A DNA stretch of 64,000 bases from Aspidapion aeneum (lineage: Eukaryota; Arthropoda; Insecta; Coleoptera; Brentidae). The stretch's first letter is position 1. Every line of letters begins with the position of its first letter. Location of the stretch: the NCBI GenBank assembly GCA_963576565.1, contig OY755038.1, positions 60,674,366 to 60,738,365 of the forward strand, given 5' to 3'. A program made the translations under genes and the position numbers. The notes under the pieces were generated by a model. It had not been told where the DNA came from. It saw only the letters and a list, made by a program, of their open reading frames with translations, and ran no database searches. Positions 45,600-58,010 of this stretch are shown here, piece after piece.

Positions 45600-46835
45600 C
45601 GGGGAATATTTTTTGTCGGAAAATTCAAGCTTCTACTGGCGCTATGACCAAAAGAAACTCTTAAATCGTATATGGCCTAATCGATTTTCGATATCCCTAA
45701 ACTTATCCAGCTTTACTTTACATTCTCTGCGATAAGGTTCTTGAAAGTTTTTAGAAGGAGGGTACGTAAAGTTAAACTAAAAAGTTTAAAATATATTTTG
45801 ATTGAGTGATTAAAATTAACTTCATATAAAATTATATATTATATACAGTGCGGACCTAAATAGCCCCCTCCCCCTCACAGTTTTGAACAGAAAAAGATAT
45901 TGATTTCTGGTTAAAATTTTGAGGAGATTTAACCTAATTGACAGTCATATCATTGTAACGTAGGGGTCAATTCTTTACATTTCAAAAAATTTGACGAAAT
46001 TTGAAAAAATGTGACATAATCTGGCGCTTAAGATTTCTCGTTTAAAAGGCAATTTTAAACTTAAAAACTTACCTAAAAGGCCATTTCCCACTTTTTGATA
46101 GATGTAGCTTCACGATATAATATATTTTTTTAATTAAAAACGCCTAATTTATTAAAAATTTTTAATTTAAAAATTGTAAATAAATTCAAAGCAGATAACC
46201 ATTAACCACACAAACTGAAATGTCAGATTTCGTCACATTTCGTCACATTTCTTTCAAATTTATGAGTCCTATTCGTTTTCTTTATGAGGTCAGCTAAGTT
46301 TACTTTCTTTCTTTGTTTTTCACGGTAAAATTAACAAAGAGGGACTAACTGCATGTCGTGGAAGGGTCGCTACAAAATTAGCTCTACGCTGTTGCCACCA
46401 TTATATTTGAACGGATTTTTAAGGGAATGTCAAATTATTTCTTTAAAATCTGCCAGAAAAATCTGACTAAGTGGGGGACTGGTCAAATTATTGAAGTGGT
46501 GATTATTTTTTTACTTTTCTTATCAAAGCTAGGCACGTATATAGTTTTTTATTCTGGGGGGTCCTCCCATATAGAAACTGCTGTTATTCAGTGACGGCCC
46601 ATGAGGTTTTGGATAGGGTAATCAGAAATACTTGCTACAGTCGCCGCCGGCGGAAGATTACAGGGGTGCTACGAACAATTTTCGTCTAAAAGACGTTACT
46701 GTTGGGTTTATAAGGATAAAAATAAATATTAAAATAAAAATAAATGTAGATTCTATTGGAAACTGTGTGTGCGAATGAAGAAGAATTACAAAATGTTGAA
46801 AGTCCAGAATGTCGAAAGCTTGGGTTATTAGATAT
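45600..46835. other. AT-rich non-coding stretch
   Basis: No gene is supported. ACAGTGCGGACCTAAATAGC at 45846 may be an element end. 45940-46030 is weakly inverted relative to 49160-49260. Confidence 0.5.
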
Positions 46836-46839
46836 ATTA

Positions 46840-47430
46840 ATAGAAACTAACCTGACCAGATCAGGTGCCTTTTTTTTTGTAATATACTTTAAAACCTAAC
46901 CTGACCTGGTTAGGTAAGTACCTATATTTATATACAAGAAGAAACTAACTTGTCTCTTTCACTTAATTTGTGAACGGATTCCTTTCACAAACAAACCTTC
47001 TCTTGCCGGCTATTTTACCACAATTTATGGCACGTTTCATTCGACCCTGCCACCAACCCAGAGACAAATTCTCTATGCACCAACCCAACCTCACTTGTGG
47101 AATTACAAAATGTCGAAATTACAAAATATCGAAATTACAAAATGTCAAAAAAATATATCGAAATGCGAAATAAAACCTAATAACATATTACGATCTGGTC
47201 AGGTTAGATTCAGTGTAATTAAGTAACTAGAAACGGTTAGTTTTTTTTTATAATTTTCACCTAACCAGGTCAGGTTAGATTTTAAACCTGACCTGGTTAG
47301 GTTATTATACAAAACAAACTAACCTGATCTGGTCAAGTTAGTTTTTTTGAAATTATAATTACCCAACCGGATTGGGTTTGCTTTTTTTTTATTTCGTATA
47401 CCAATCTAACCCGATCTGGTTAGGTTTTAT
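46840..47430. repeat. Cluster of CCTAACC...GGTTAGG palindromes
   Basis: At least six short palindromes built on ACCTAACCTGACCTGGTTAGG or parts of it occur here, for example at 46848, 46894, 47194, 47260, 47287, 47321 and 47405, separated by T-rich spacers. An ACAAAATGTCGAAATT minisatellite (47100-47165) lies in the middle. No protein or terminal repeat explains the cluster. Confidence 0.75.
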
Positions 47431-49685
47431 TTTCTGTCTTTTAAATTTTTCAACTATTAGTATTTTTGTTTCTTCGACATTTTGTACTTTCGACATTTTG
47501 TGTTTCGATGTTTCGTCCGTCGCCCCTTCAATTGATCGCAAACTTATCATTACCTGTCCATACACGCCCCTTTTCCACCAAAAAAAAAGTGTCCAATAAC
47601 CGGTTAGGTCACGTTTTCGATCAATTAACCAGAGTTGAATTAACAGGTTAGGATAAGTTTGCCATCAATCGACAAAGGTGAGGTTTGGTTTGATAAAAAA
47701 AATGCAAAATTTGCTTTTTGTATTAGGAAATGCACGAAATGTGATGACATCGAACCTTTTAGAAAAGCTATCGTCCAAAAAAGTCGGCAAAAAATTTTGC
47801 ACCCTGTCAATTGTGTACCTTTATCAATATTAATGTTAATCCCGGAATAAAATACACAAACAAAATATAACGGGTTTAAAACCTTAGATACTATAATTAA
47901 AATATATTGAAATTGAAAAAATAGTTAAAAAGCTAAAGAATAAATTCCAGTGCAAAATTATTTACTCTGTAGGTTCATTGAATAGCTACCTAATTTGAAA
48001 AAGTAATAAAAAAAAATAGTTTTTAAGGTTCTGATTATAACAAATATAATAAGGGTAAAAAAAAATTGAATTTGTTTTTTTTTTACTTATAAAAATAAAA
48101 CCAAGTAAAAATTTTCACTAAACTTGCAAAGTGACTAATTATTTAAATTATTTGGTTTTATTTTTAAAAGAACTATGAATAAAGACAGACAGCCATTTTG
48201 ATTTTTTTAGCCCAAACTTATTTTGAGCAAAAAAAAAAGGTTTTTTTTGACGGTCCCCAATAGCCTTCCTACCTATGAGTGGCTAAAAAGTAAGTCAGCC
48301 AAGCATCCTTTTTCATTCAAATTTATTTTAAAATCAAGTTCAAAAACACGACAAAGAAAAACAAACAAAGAAAAACAATTTTTTAGCAGCTGCTCAAATC
48401 TTGGATTGATTTTGCAGTCAAGTCAAGTAATATTATTTAAAACACACAAATGTTTATGAATAAAATTATGAGATTTAGAAAACAAAATTTTTTTCCACTC
48501 TCCATGCATTTAGGTATAAAAAAATACCTTTAAGATTTAAATTTTTTAGAAAACAAAATACTTAACCAAACTTTAGTTTGAGCATGTTTTCAGCTATTAT
48601 AAGCAAACATCTCAAAAATCAGAATCAATTCCGCCGTAAAAAATGCGAATTATCCATATCTCTACTATTATTATCACTACTAAATGTTTGATTACTTTTT
48701 ATTCCTAAAAATATCGGGGGGAAATTGATCCCCCCTTAGGTACCACCTTGCACGTTACTTTGTAAGAGTTTTTCGTAAAAATATTTTAACAACATATTTA
48801 AAAAGTGAATCCAACTTGTGAACGGTACCTTTATTGGTTTCACTTGGAAACAATGAATTGGCAACAGAGTATTTCGTAACTGACAGTCCCCTTGGTGATC
48901 TTTGACTGACAGTTGTCAAATTTGCCAGATAGAAAAACCGTTGTATGATGAGGTGCTCGGAAAAATACAATTTATCAAGAACTTGTGGATTATCAGTAGC
49001 CGAGTTTCAAGGTAGGTTTTAGATTAAATTTTCCCGCATATTTTAAATTTTTGGGGTTTTCATAATTTCCTAAGTTGGCCCATTACCGTGTGGTGTAAGA
49101 CGTTTTACACAAAGCTGAAATTGCAGTGTTGTCAAGATTTACACCTAAATTCTGTTGTTTCAAATTTCGTCAGATTATTTCAAATTATTTCAAATTTTGA
49201 AGAATTGCCCCCGTAATGTCAAAAATTTGACATGCCAATAATATTTTCTTTTCGAAAGGTATTTTAATTGTCAATACAGTACAGTTTAAATTTCGATTTA
49301 TTTTTATAGATTGTTATTTTTGTTCGCGGTCGACTATCAAAAAGTTAGCTTTTCATGGAACAATTTTTTTTAAATCATTTGTTTTATGATAAATTATTTT
49401 TTCATGCTTCTTACTTTTGAAAAAATCCAAAAATAAGTTAAACATTTTAACAGGAAAGCGTGATGTGTAATAACTATTTTAAAATAAAGCAAAATAAGCA
49501 AAAAAGTTTTGAAAAAATGATAACAAAGCACGTTTTCCTATAAAAAAATTTTTTTAGGTTCTGACATAACTTGGAAGCATACAAATTCAGTTTATAATAG
49601 AGTAAATCAATTAATTTTTTTTTTGCTGGATGGCTTAGATCACTGTTGCAGTTTTTAAGAAAGTGCTCGAAACAATAATGGTTCG
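47431..49685. other. AT-rich stretch without recognised genes
   Basis: A few inverse minisatellite units lie at 47474-47515 (TTTCGACATTTTGTG). Small frames at 47659, 48223 and 48755 show no domain. Nothing else is supported. Confidence 0.5.
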
Positions 49686-49689
49686 TATC

Positions 49690-51170
49690 CTTGTTATCGA
49701 CACTGAATAAAGTGAAAACTACATAGTTTCATTAAGTTCTCAAAGGAAGCATCAATCCATCAGTATAATTCAATGGCGGTAGGTGCATTTTCCCTCGTAA
49801 TGGTTGTTTCTATTGCTTTTACACAGCTTATGCTCTACACGGAGCTAACGCCTGCATCCACCCGAATGAAATCGGTCGTGGATTTGAATAAATTATTGTA
49901 CCTACAGCTTGTCAGGACGTGTTCCAGTTCCAAACAAGGATAACTGTTTCCTTGTGATCTACGTTGAAGAAGTGAAAAACCACATAGTTTCATTAAGTTT
50001 CAAATGGAAACATCAAACCTTCGGTATAATTTAATGTCGGTAGAGGTATTTTTCCTCGGCATAGTTGCTTCTATTGGTTTCAAATAGCTTGTGCTCTACA
50101 CGAAGTTATCGCCTTTTTTATACACACATAAAAAATAAAAATATGGTAATAATGTCCTATTCTATAAAGAGCTTACCTAAATTCAGTAAAATCAGCGAAA
50201 TTAGATAGGTAGTGGGTACATGATGATGCAATTGCAATTTAAATTTTAGTGCTTGTATGTAAAGCAAATTTGTCTGTCCATAAAATTTTTGTACCAAGAT
50301 TTTTTAAAATGTCGAATGTACACTTTGTCTTTACGATCAATATAGATGACGGCTTTTCAAAGTTCAAAAAGTATTTTTTTGTCATCTTCGTTCCACCTTG
50401 TAAACAATACGACACTATTTCAGTAATATACGCAGGTTGAACACCTGATTTTTTGCCTGTGAAAGCATGCGATGGTGTCATGACAACCAACGGACGCCTT
50501 GCCCCCTGCGGCATAACGAATAGACACAGGCGAACAAAAAACAAAAATCGCTTCAACAATGCTTGTCTATACGCTGGGCCCCCAAATAATCCACGGAGTG
50601 AAACACTCAGGAAATTTGATCGGTTAATAGGTAATAAGGTGACCAACCGCTCGTTCGGTTTTGGTGACGCTACGCGGCGCGGCTCCGATTTTTAATTTTT
50701 TGTCCTGTCTTAGATTATTATATTTAGTCTGAAAAAATGAGGTAAAGCAGCGCTTCACCTACGTCATTGGGTGAGCGACTGGTTTCAAATAAGTATTTTT
50801 GTGATCGATGGTGTAGAAAGTAAACACAACATAGTTCTTTTAAGTTCTCAAAGAAAGCATCAAACCATCGATATAACTCAATGCCGGTAGGGCAATTTTC
50901 TTACGCTTTCGCCTGGATCTACCTGCGAAGGACCCACTAAGGCCAAAACCTTTCGTGAATTCGAATGGATAATTATTCTGCCTGCAGCTTATCAGAACGT
51001 ATTCCAATTTCAAACAAGAATAACTCGAATCATTTTGACCGAGGCCGGAGAAGTAAAAACCACATAATTTTAGTTATCAATAAAATGATCAAACTCACGG
51101 TATAATTCATAACTGGCTGGGGTATTTCCATCGCAGTAGTTGTTTCTGTTGGTTTCAGACATTCTTATAA
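49690..51170 (+). repeat. Decayed relatives of the 274 bp hammerhead repeat
   Basis: Units recognisable by AAAACTACATAGTTT, CAGTATAATTCAATGGCGGT, TTATGCTCTACACGGAGCTA and TCAGGACGTGTTCCAG start near 49710, 49972, 50815 and 51052, with a period of about 261 bp between the first two. Roughly 50115-50800 is foreign and richer in GC. In the first unit stem I survives as ATCCAC/GTGGAT, but stem II and much of the core are deleted. A later unit near 50930 keeps only CTGCGAAGGACC. These units are old and cannot cleave. Confidence 0.75.
50115..50800. other. Insert of unknown origin within the decayed array
   Basis: Overlapping frames of 80 codons (plus) and 135 codons (minus) cover a GC-richer part (50450-50700). 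I recognise neither. No terminal repeats were identified. Confidence 0.35.
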
Positions 51171-51714
51171 AAACACCGCAATATGTGATTATTTCTTGAT
51201 TTATAAATCGCTCTTCATAACTCTCTGTCGGTATAAATAGATATAAAGCCAAATAATAAACTAAGCTAAACTTATTTGTTTGATTTTTGAAGTAGTCCCC
51301 CTCTCAATCTCTCTCTCTCTTTATCCTTCTTTCTAGTTGATCTTACTCTGTGATACTCTAAAGCTTCTATATTTAAATTATTTAGCACTATGTATTGTGC
51401 TGCATTAGGAATATTAATTATTGTAAGCAACAACGTAAAGCATGTAATTAGTAAGACAATTACGTGCTTTTCTTGCAGTTTCAATCTGTAAACGTAGCAG
51501 GCAAATATTTTAGTTCAAACCACGGAAATTCGTTTGCCTTAATTGAATCAAATAGGAGTTGTTTTCAAGAAATTGGCAATTAGGTAGGTCTCTATTTAAA
51601 CTTTTCAAAAACCGTCAAGCTCTATTAAATTATATAAAATTACGGGAAGGGATAAATTTTTTAATATAAAAACTTTAGTTCTTTTCGCACTTTAATATTT
51701 GTTTGAGATTATGA

Positions 51715-52210
51715 TATTTCTGGCTTAGATCTAAAAACATAAATGGATCCATGACGTATCTGACACCTTCCTAGCTTGCCTATTATCACAGTTCAAGTGA
51801 AGCCATGATAATATATTAGCCTTGAAAACAGATTTTTGTAAATATCTCAGAAACTACGAGGTTTTTAGTGATAACACGAATTATTGAGCAAAATATAGCC
51901 TAATATATTCCAAAAAAAGTGTATTGAAACGATGCTCCGTTAAAAAGTTAGCCTTTTTTTAAGTTTTTACTTGTCAAAAAACTGTCATTAACATCAATGG
52001 ATTTTAACCAAAATTTAATCAGCTCGTAACAGTGTCAGACACTATTTTACCTGAAAATTTTATGAAAATCGGTTCACCGGTTTAGGAGCTATCGTGTTAC
52101 GGACAGAAATAATATACACACAGCACACACACACACAGACAGACATCACGACGATATTACTAGGATAGGTCAAAATACATCCAAATAACACATTTTTGAC
52201 GTTATCTCAA
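51715..52210 (-). repeat. Dispersed repeat family S, inverted copy
   Basis: Begins near GGATCCATGACGTATCTGA and contains GATGCTCCGTTAAAAAGTTA, AAATCGGTTCACCGG and GCTATCGTGTTACGG, the inverse of 37640-38010, followed by an AC microsatellite (about 52110-52135). Confidence 0.75.
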
Positions 52211-52434
52211 AAAAAAAGAATCGTCGAAAATAATACCTTTTTTACCCATTGCTACGCAGGCTAGAAAGGTAATAAATGGATCTATGACGGATCTGATACC
52301 TTCCTAGCTAGCCTTTCAGCACACTTCAAGTGAAGCTATGATATCCTTGAAAACAGTTTTTTGTAAATATCTTGGAAACTAAATCTCCTGTAGTTTTTAG
52401 TTATAACACAAATCATTAAGCAAAATTAAGTCTA

Positions 52435-53066
52435 CAGTGAAACCTCTCCTTGCGGACACCTCTAATAAGCGGACACTCCCTTTAAGCGGACCAATTTGTT
52501 GGAGCCAAGCTTTTCCCTATTTCATTACCTGTAAAATTTACTCTTATAACCGGACACTCTAATAACCGGACATTTTTTTTGGTTAAAAAATTCTGAAACC
52601 TCCCTTTACCGGACGCGAACCTCTGACAACGGGATGGAGCGCTGCACCTCATGGGCATAAATATTATGCAGTATGTTGGCAACAACGCGCTCTGCAGCCA
52701 GGGAATTACCTCTTTTCGTTTTAATGCGGAGACTAAATCCTTCTCTCGTATTTACAACATCTTTTATTCGGCGGGACTGTATGTTTGATTTTTATTGTTC
52801 AGTTGGGTAGTAATAGAGCTCTGTGAAATGGCGCCTAGTAAAAAACTTCTTAGTTTACGTAAAAAAAATGGAAGTTGTTAACGTTTCGGAGAAGGAACAC
52901 CTATCAGCACGGAAGATCGCTGAAAATTTTAATATCAGAAAAACTCAAGCAGCGGAAATTGTTAATATATATTAAAATTTCGCAGTTCCCTCTCATAAGC
53001 GGACACCTCCAATAAGCGGACAAAATCGACGGAACCGTGAGTGTCCGCTTATAGGAAGTTTCACTG
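52435..53066 (+). mobile_element. Tigger/pogo element, internally deleted, 632 bp
   Basis: Ends are CAGTGAAACCTCTCCTTGCG and its inverse, with TA on both sides (52433-52434 and 53067-53068). Subterminal AATAAGCGGACA motifs recur at both ends and inside (AATAACCGGACA), as is usual for Tigger-type elements. Only an N-terminal piece of the transposase is left. The element is nested in dispersed repeat family S. Confidence 0.93.
52828..52975 (+). pseudogene. Tigger/pogo transposase N-terminal remnant
   Basis: ATG at 52828 gives MAPSKKLLSLRKK. After one frameshift in the A run near 52865 the text continues KMEVVNVSEKEHLSARKIAE and NFNIRKTQAAEIV, then a stop at 52973. This matches the psq/CENP-B-like helix-turn-helix (basic start, KLEVI-like helix, SARKIAE-like helix, recognition helix with KTQ) that binds the terminal repeats. 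The DDE catalytic domain (about 300 residues in intact members) is absent, so the piece could at most have bound DNA. Confidence 0.8.
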
Positions 53067-53339
53067 TACTATATTCCGACAGTATAATGTTTTTGACAGT
53101 AGATACTGGTTTTAATTGATCTATTTAATTTTTATACATTTCAATTATAGTTAAGCTTTTTTCTGTATTCTTCGGACACCACCTTTCTTCTTAAAGGTGA
53201 AAAAGCTGGACTTTGATTGGACTGATAAATATATATAATGTTTAGAGATTGTTTTATGCACCATTTTTTCATTTAGCACTTTTAATTTTCTGACGCTGCA
53301 TAAGCGGTACAGGGTTATGAATGCCATACTATTAAAGCC

Positions 53340-54010
53340 CGTATAAAAAATTGATGAAAACGCATATTTTCTACTATTTGTAGTGACACAACACTTATGT
53401 AAAATTGAAGAATGTACTATGTTGAGTCCTAAAATATTAGTTTTGTGGAACTACAACAAGTAGAAATCAACAATTTATATAGCTAAAATTACTGTCGAAA
53501 CTTTGACATAAACTATATCTGTTCATGTACCTTTATGAAAAATCATAAAAATTATAATTTTCTACCACTTGTAGTAGCCCCAACTAACTATAGAATGGAA
53601 GTTTTAATAGTTTGCATCCTAAAATAGTATTTTTGTGCCACTACAATAAGTAGAAAATAACAATTTAAAGGCTGACAATCCATAGGTGACAAAATTGCGA
53701 GAAAACTGAAGGTGTTTATGTACCTATATGCAAAACAGAAAAACTAATACATTTTTTATTTTCTACCACTTGTAGTAGCCCAAAGTTACTAAAAAATTAT
53801 TTCCCTGTAACTACAATAAGTAGAAACTAACATCTAAAAGGCTGAGGACACATTGCTGCCCAAACTGTAAAGCATACTAAATTTATATATGTACCTATAT
53901 GAAAAATTAATAAAATTATAATTTTCTACCACTTGTCGTAACCCAAAATTGTTATAAAATGCGATGAAACTAAATTTGTTCATGAACTTAAATATATGAA
54001 AATGAAACAA
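53340..54010 (+). repeat. Four tandem repeats of 163-201 bp with internal dyads
   Basis: TTTTCTACCACTTGTAGTAG or a variant occurs at about 53367, 53558, 53759 and 53922. Units also contain ACTACAATAAGTAGAAA, which pairs with the first motif as an 18 bp imperfect stem, so each monomer has its own hairpin. Other shared text is ATGTACCTATATG. No coding capacity. Confidence 0.85.
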
Positions 54011-54022
54011 AGAAAATTCTCA

Positions 54023-54378
54023 ACTATTCTTGTTGTAGTCATAAAAATAATAAATCAGCTTTTAGTTTTTAATTCATGTAGGTCGAGTGACAAAATATTA
54101 GTTGCCATAGTAACTAATTAATTAAATCAATCAAAACTGTCCATGTTTTGCTGATGTCTTTTTAAAGAAAAAGTTGGCAATGAGTCAAAAAATAAATTTT
54201 GACTTTATTCAATTTAACCACATACCACGCGAGGTTAAATTAAATTTTTTTCTTGCTAATGAATATTTTTAAAAAATTATCCCTCGTTTCGACTCAATAA
54301 TTTTCAAAATATTCATTAGCTCGAAAAAATTTCCGGAAATATCTTAACATCTAGTGGTATTACTATTGAAAATCTAAT
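54023..54378 (+). repeat. Diverged copy of the dispersed tail at 10415-10757
   Basis: Shares TTCTTGTTGTAGTCATAA, ATGTTTTGCTGATGTCTTTT, TTGCTAATGAATATT, TTTCCGGAAATA and CTAGTGGTATTACTA. Here no 274 bp unit touches its left end, so tail and array are separable. Confidence 0.85.
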
Positions 54379-55670
54379 CAGCTCGTTAGAGTGTAGAACA
54401 CTCTAACACACACTATATGTAGAAAAACGAAAAAAACTAACGCTGCATGCAAAAATTAAAAAAAAATTAGGTACTTGAAGTACTTTCTGCAATTTCTGCA
54501 GTATTTAAAAATTGTAAAATTGACAAAACTTGAACCGCAGTAAAAATTTTAGAAAAATTCATTACGTTTTCCAAAATATTGACCTAAGCTCCCCACCAAC
54601 AAATTTCCAAAGTTATGATAAATAAAACCTTTACTAAACAAAATTACAAACTAAAGCCAGGGCGGAGAATTTTGGCGAGTTGGGTCTGCGGCGAGCTAAG
54701 CAAGAGCCGAGTTATCTTAGACCCTTTGGTTGTGCCCTCCTGCGTATTGAGGATCAGAACTGACTGGCATGATCATGCGATTAACGTCTTGTTATTTTCC
54801 TTAATTTTTTTGAATAACTTGTTTTCGCTAACAATTCAAAGTTGTACATATAAAAAATAAAATTCATATTCATATTTTCCTGGTCTAATCCCTTATCACT
54901 TTTTCTGTTGCCATTTTTGTTACATTTTATCCCGTTGTCCATAATACGCCAGATTTTTTAGTTTCTTTAAAAAAAGTCCTAGAGTGCAAAAAATAGTGTA
55001 CATTCCTTATGATAAGGGTGTTTATTTTAATACTATGTTTTTAAATGATCTGTTTGCCCCTTTTTCTATAATAATTAAACATAAAACACAAGTTTTAATA
55101 AACATAAACACGAAAACTCCCCTATCCTTAAACACTTGACTGCATTTTGTAGGGTGTATGTATATACGGCAGTATAGTAACGTGAGTCACCCTTCTGTTA
55201 TTATGTTAGGTAAAAGTGAAGGGGTTGTAGAAACACGATTATATATGCATTGTGCACAAAATAATCAAGCTTATAAATTTAATTTATTTTTTGGTATAAT
55301 CTTAATGTAAATACAAATAATTTATAGTCAAATTGGGTCTCATTTGGCCGACATAAATTGTAAAAATTAACTAAATCAAGCATATCTGAAATTGAATTTT
55401 GCCGAATTCTTAATCTTTATAATATTTAAAGTTACGAGGGTGTATGTTGGTTAGGTTTCGTTAGCTTATAAATTAAGGAGAGGATGATATTTAGTTGGTT
55501 TGACGATTGGTTGGTCAGGAAAGGTTCAGTTAGCTCAGAGGGAAGGGGGGCAAAATGGAACATATAGGCTTATTTCTCCTATTAAATGATCATCATTGCG
55601 TTCGTCATTTGGTATTATGTTATCTTTATGTTTTTGTTTTCAGTTTGATCGATTTAGAACTCCAACATGC
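54379..55670. other. AT-rich stretch without recognised genes
   Basis: An 81-codon frame at 54615-54860 has no recognised domain. Nothing else is supported. Confidence 0.5.
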
Positions 55671-55770
55671 TTTTATTTTTATTTTTGTAAAAAGTTGATT
55701 TTGCCGCGCATACGGGGCAAAATGGGATACCTATATGTGATAAAACGGGCGCACAGAGGGGCAGGGACCC

Positions 55771-57905
55771 ATAAAAGTTACCAAAAATATGAAACTCAGG
55801 ATATGAAATTTAAGTGAAAAAACGCCTGATAATTATCCTCCTTGCATCTCTTTCTTTATTTGAGGTATCCATGAAAAGTGCGTATAACAAAACAATTGAT
55901 AGTGCTTGTCAAAGGTAACGTCATTTTAATTGTGTTACATATGCATTCTTTAAAGTAAAATATTTAGTACTTTCAAAGCTCATTTTCTGTGTGACGGAAT
56001 TTCTTAGAACTAAACAGTAAATGGCTAGCACTAACTACGGTAAGTATAGATTTATTTAGTATAAATTTATTTAGTTTATTTTTTAATGTTATTTAGATAA
56101 TTAAATTCTAACCAAAACGTAACAGAATTTGAGTTTTGTTTTAAAATTGTAGTTTCAGCTGGTTCAAAAGTTAAGGATCCATTCGAATCCATCACACACT
56201 TTTATTACTTCCTTTTCTACAAAACGTCATCTTTAACGGTATAAGCATTTTTTGCGGTATTTTGCGGTTTAACTCAAGAAAACGATTTCCAGAGTTTCAA
56301 GCATTTGCATACTGTGTGACATTTTAACAAGTCACATTTCCGTCTAAATGTTCCACACAGTATAATTTAAATTTAATAACAAAATATCACTCTGTTTTGG
56401 TTTACTAACAACTTTGCCTAGTTAAAAAGAGACTAAACACATTTTAGAATCATATTCTGCCAATTCTTGGGCTTTTAAGCTTAAAAGATTAAAATCTGAA
56501 TTGGAATAAAAAATAAGTGGGTACTTATTTTTTCCGTAACTATTTATTAATTTCTTTAAAAAATTGAATAAATATTTTTTGAGTTATAAGCTTTGGTGAC
56601 AGTTATATAAACATACATACAGACAAAACGGCAAAATCCAAAAAGGCTTCAAATCATTTTTCACAAAAGCAAAGATATATAATTTTGGTAAAATCATCGC
56701 ACTTTTTGTTCTTGTAGCTTTCAGTAGGATCACTATAGATAATAATTAATTATAGTTTGGTATAGTGTGCGCAAAAATGACAGGAGAAAATAAGTTTGTT
56801 ATATTTTAATAAAGACAGAATTTAGAAATATTAGGGTCGAAAATTTTTTATTTAAATATAAAAAAATAATATGTGGATTATTTTGAAATCAGTCGTTATG
56901 ATATTTCGATAAAATTAAAAGAATGCCCGTCTTTAAATTCAGACCAAAAGTGTGTATAGTTTAAAGAGAAGTGGAAAAAAAGCTGCTAGAAATGAGTCAA
57001 CTTTTATTTGAACAAACAGAAATTGGTTGGAATTAAATTTAACTTCCAAAATTTGTTTATTACAAAGTATGTCGTCTGCTAACAGAGTTTACAGAATGCA
57101 GTGAAAACATTAAATGTCAGAAAACGGCACATTTGCGAAAAAAAATAGAATTGAGGAAATATTATATGCTGCCCAAATGGAGTTTATATTACATATTTAA
57201 GCTTCCAAACTATTAAAAGAATTATCTTTAAATCCCGATTGAGCTTCTGAATACATAAACTTTTTAACAAAAGTGGTAAAAGAAACGACTAACAATCAAT
57301 TGTCACAAAATTGGGCACTCTTGGTTCTTGTAGAAGTTGGCTTATCAAAGCATCAGTATAATCTAATCCGAGAAAAAGACAGAAGTAAATTTCCTTGCTT
57401 AAATTTGCTATCGTTACCTGGCTGGTTCTACTAAAATTGGTGGTAGGGAATCCGCAATCAAAAGACCCCAAAAAATTAATTGGCAAAATCCATCTCTATC
57501 GTCTCTCCGCTTTTTCAGATTGTGATAATTATAGCGTAGGTTAGTTTTGTTTTGTTGTTTTTTTTATTCCTTTTATTTTTTTAAATAGATCATTTTATTA
57601 AATTTATTCATTTTATTAACATGAGTTGTGGGCTATCAAATTAAAGGTTATTTTACCTAGATAATGAAATTACAATCAGGAAACATAAGGGTTGTTATTT
57701 TTTTTGTAATTACTTTAAGTTTTAATATTAAATTTTGTTGCTATATGTAAGTACTGCGTTAGCGTACCGCATACCTCGGCTAATTGCTCGTGCGGCAATA
57801 ATTTTTTCATTAAATTATTCATTTTAAGAATAAAAAATGCGTTTATAGACAATTTTAATAATCATTATATGCATATAGAATTTTCGGTAACTTTTATGTG
57901 TCAAT
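55771..57905. other. Sequence inside the left arm of the palindrome, unassigned
   Basis: The only protein-like text is a 65-codon minus-strand frame at 57289-57486 (FDCGFPTTNFSRTSQV, LGLDYTDALISQLLQEPR). It reads more like protein than like chance, but I do not recognise it. Otherwise AT-rich. Confidence 0.4.
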
Positions 57906-58010
57906 CTTTGCAAGACAAGTTTTATTTATTAAAAATCTAAGTATAAAATACTTTTTAAAAAATAAAAAGTTGAATAAAAATTTATTTATTTATAATAATT
58001 AAATTTAGTA

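Larger units (their letters stand above)
52260..53130 (-). repeat. Second copy of family S, split by a Tigger element
   Basis: ATGGATCTATGACGGATCTG and TACCTTCCTAGCTAGCC start it. The text before 52433 and after 53067 joins to match 51880-51920, which gives the empty site for the inserted element. Confidence 0.7.

Noticed and set aside
50239..50695. Genes on both strands of the GC-richer insert (135 and 80 codons)
   Set aside because: Neither translation shows a known motif and the frames overlap; the region is reported only as an unassigned insert.
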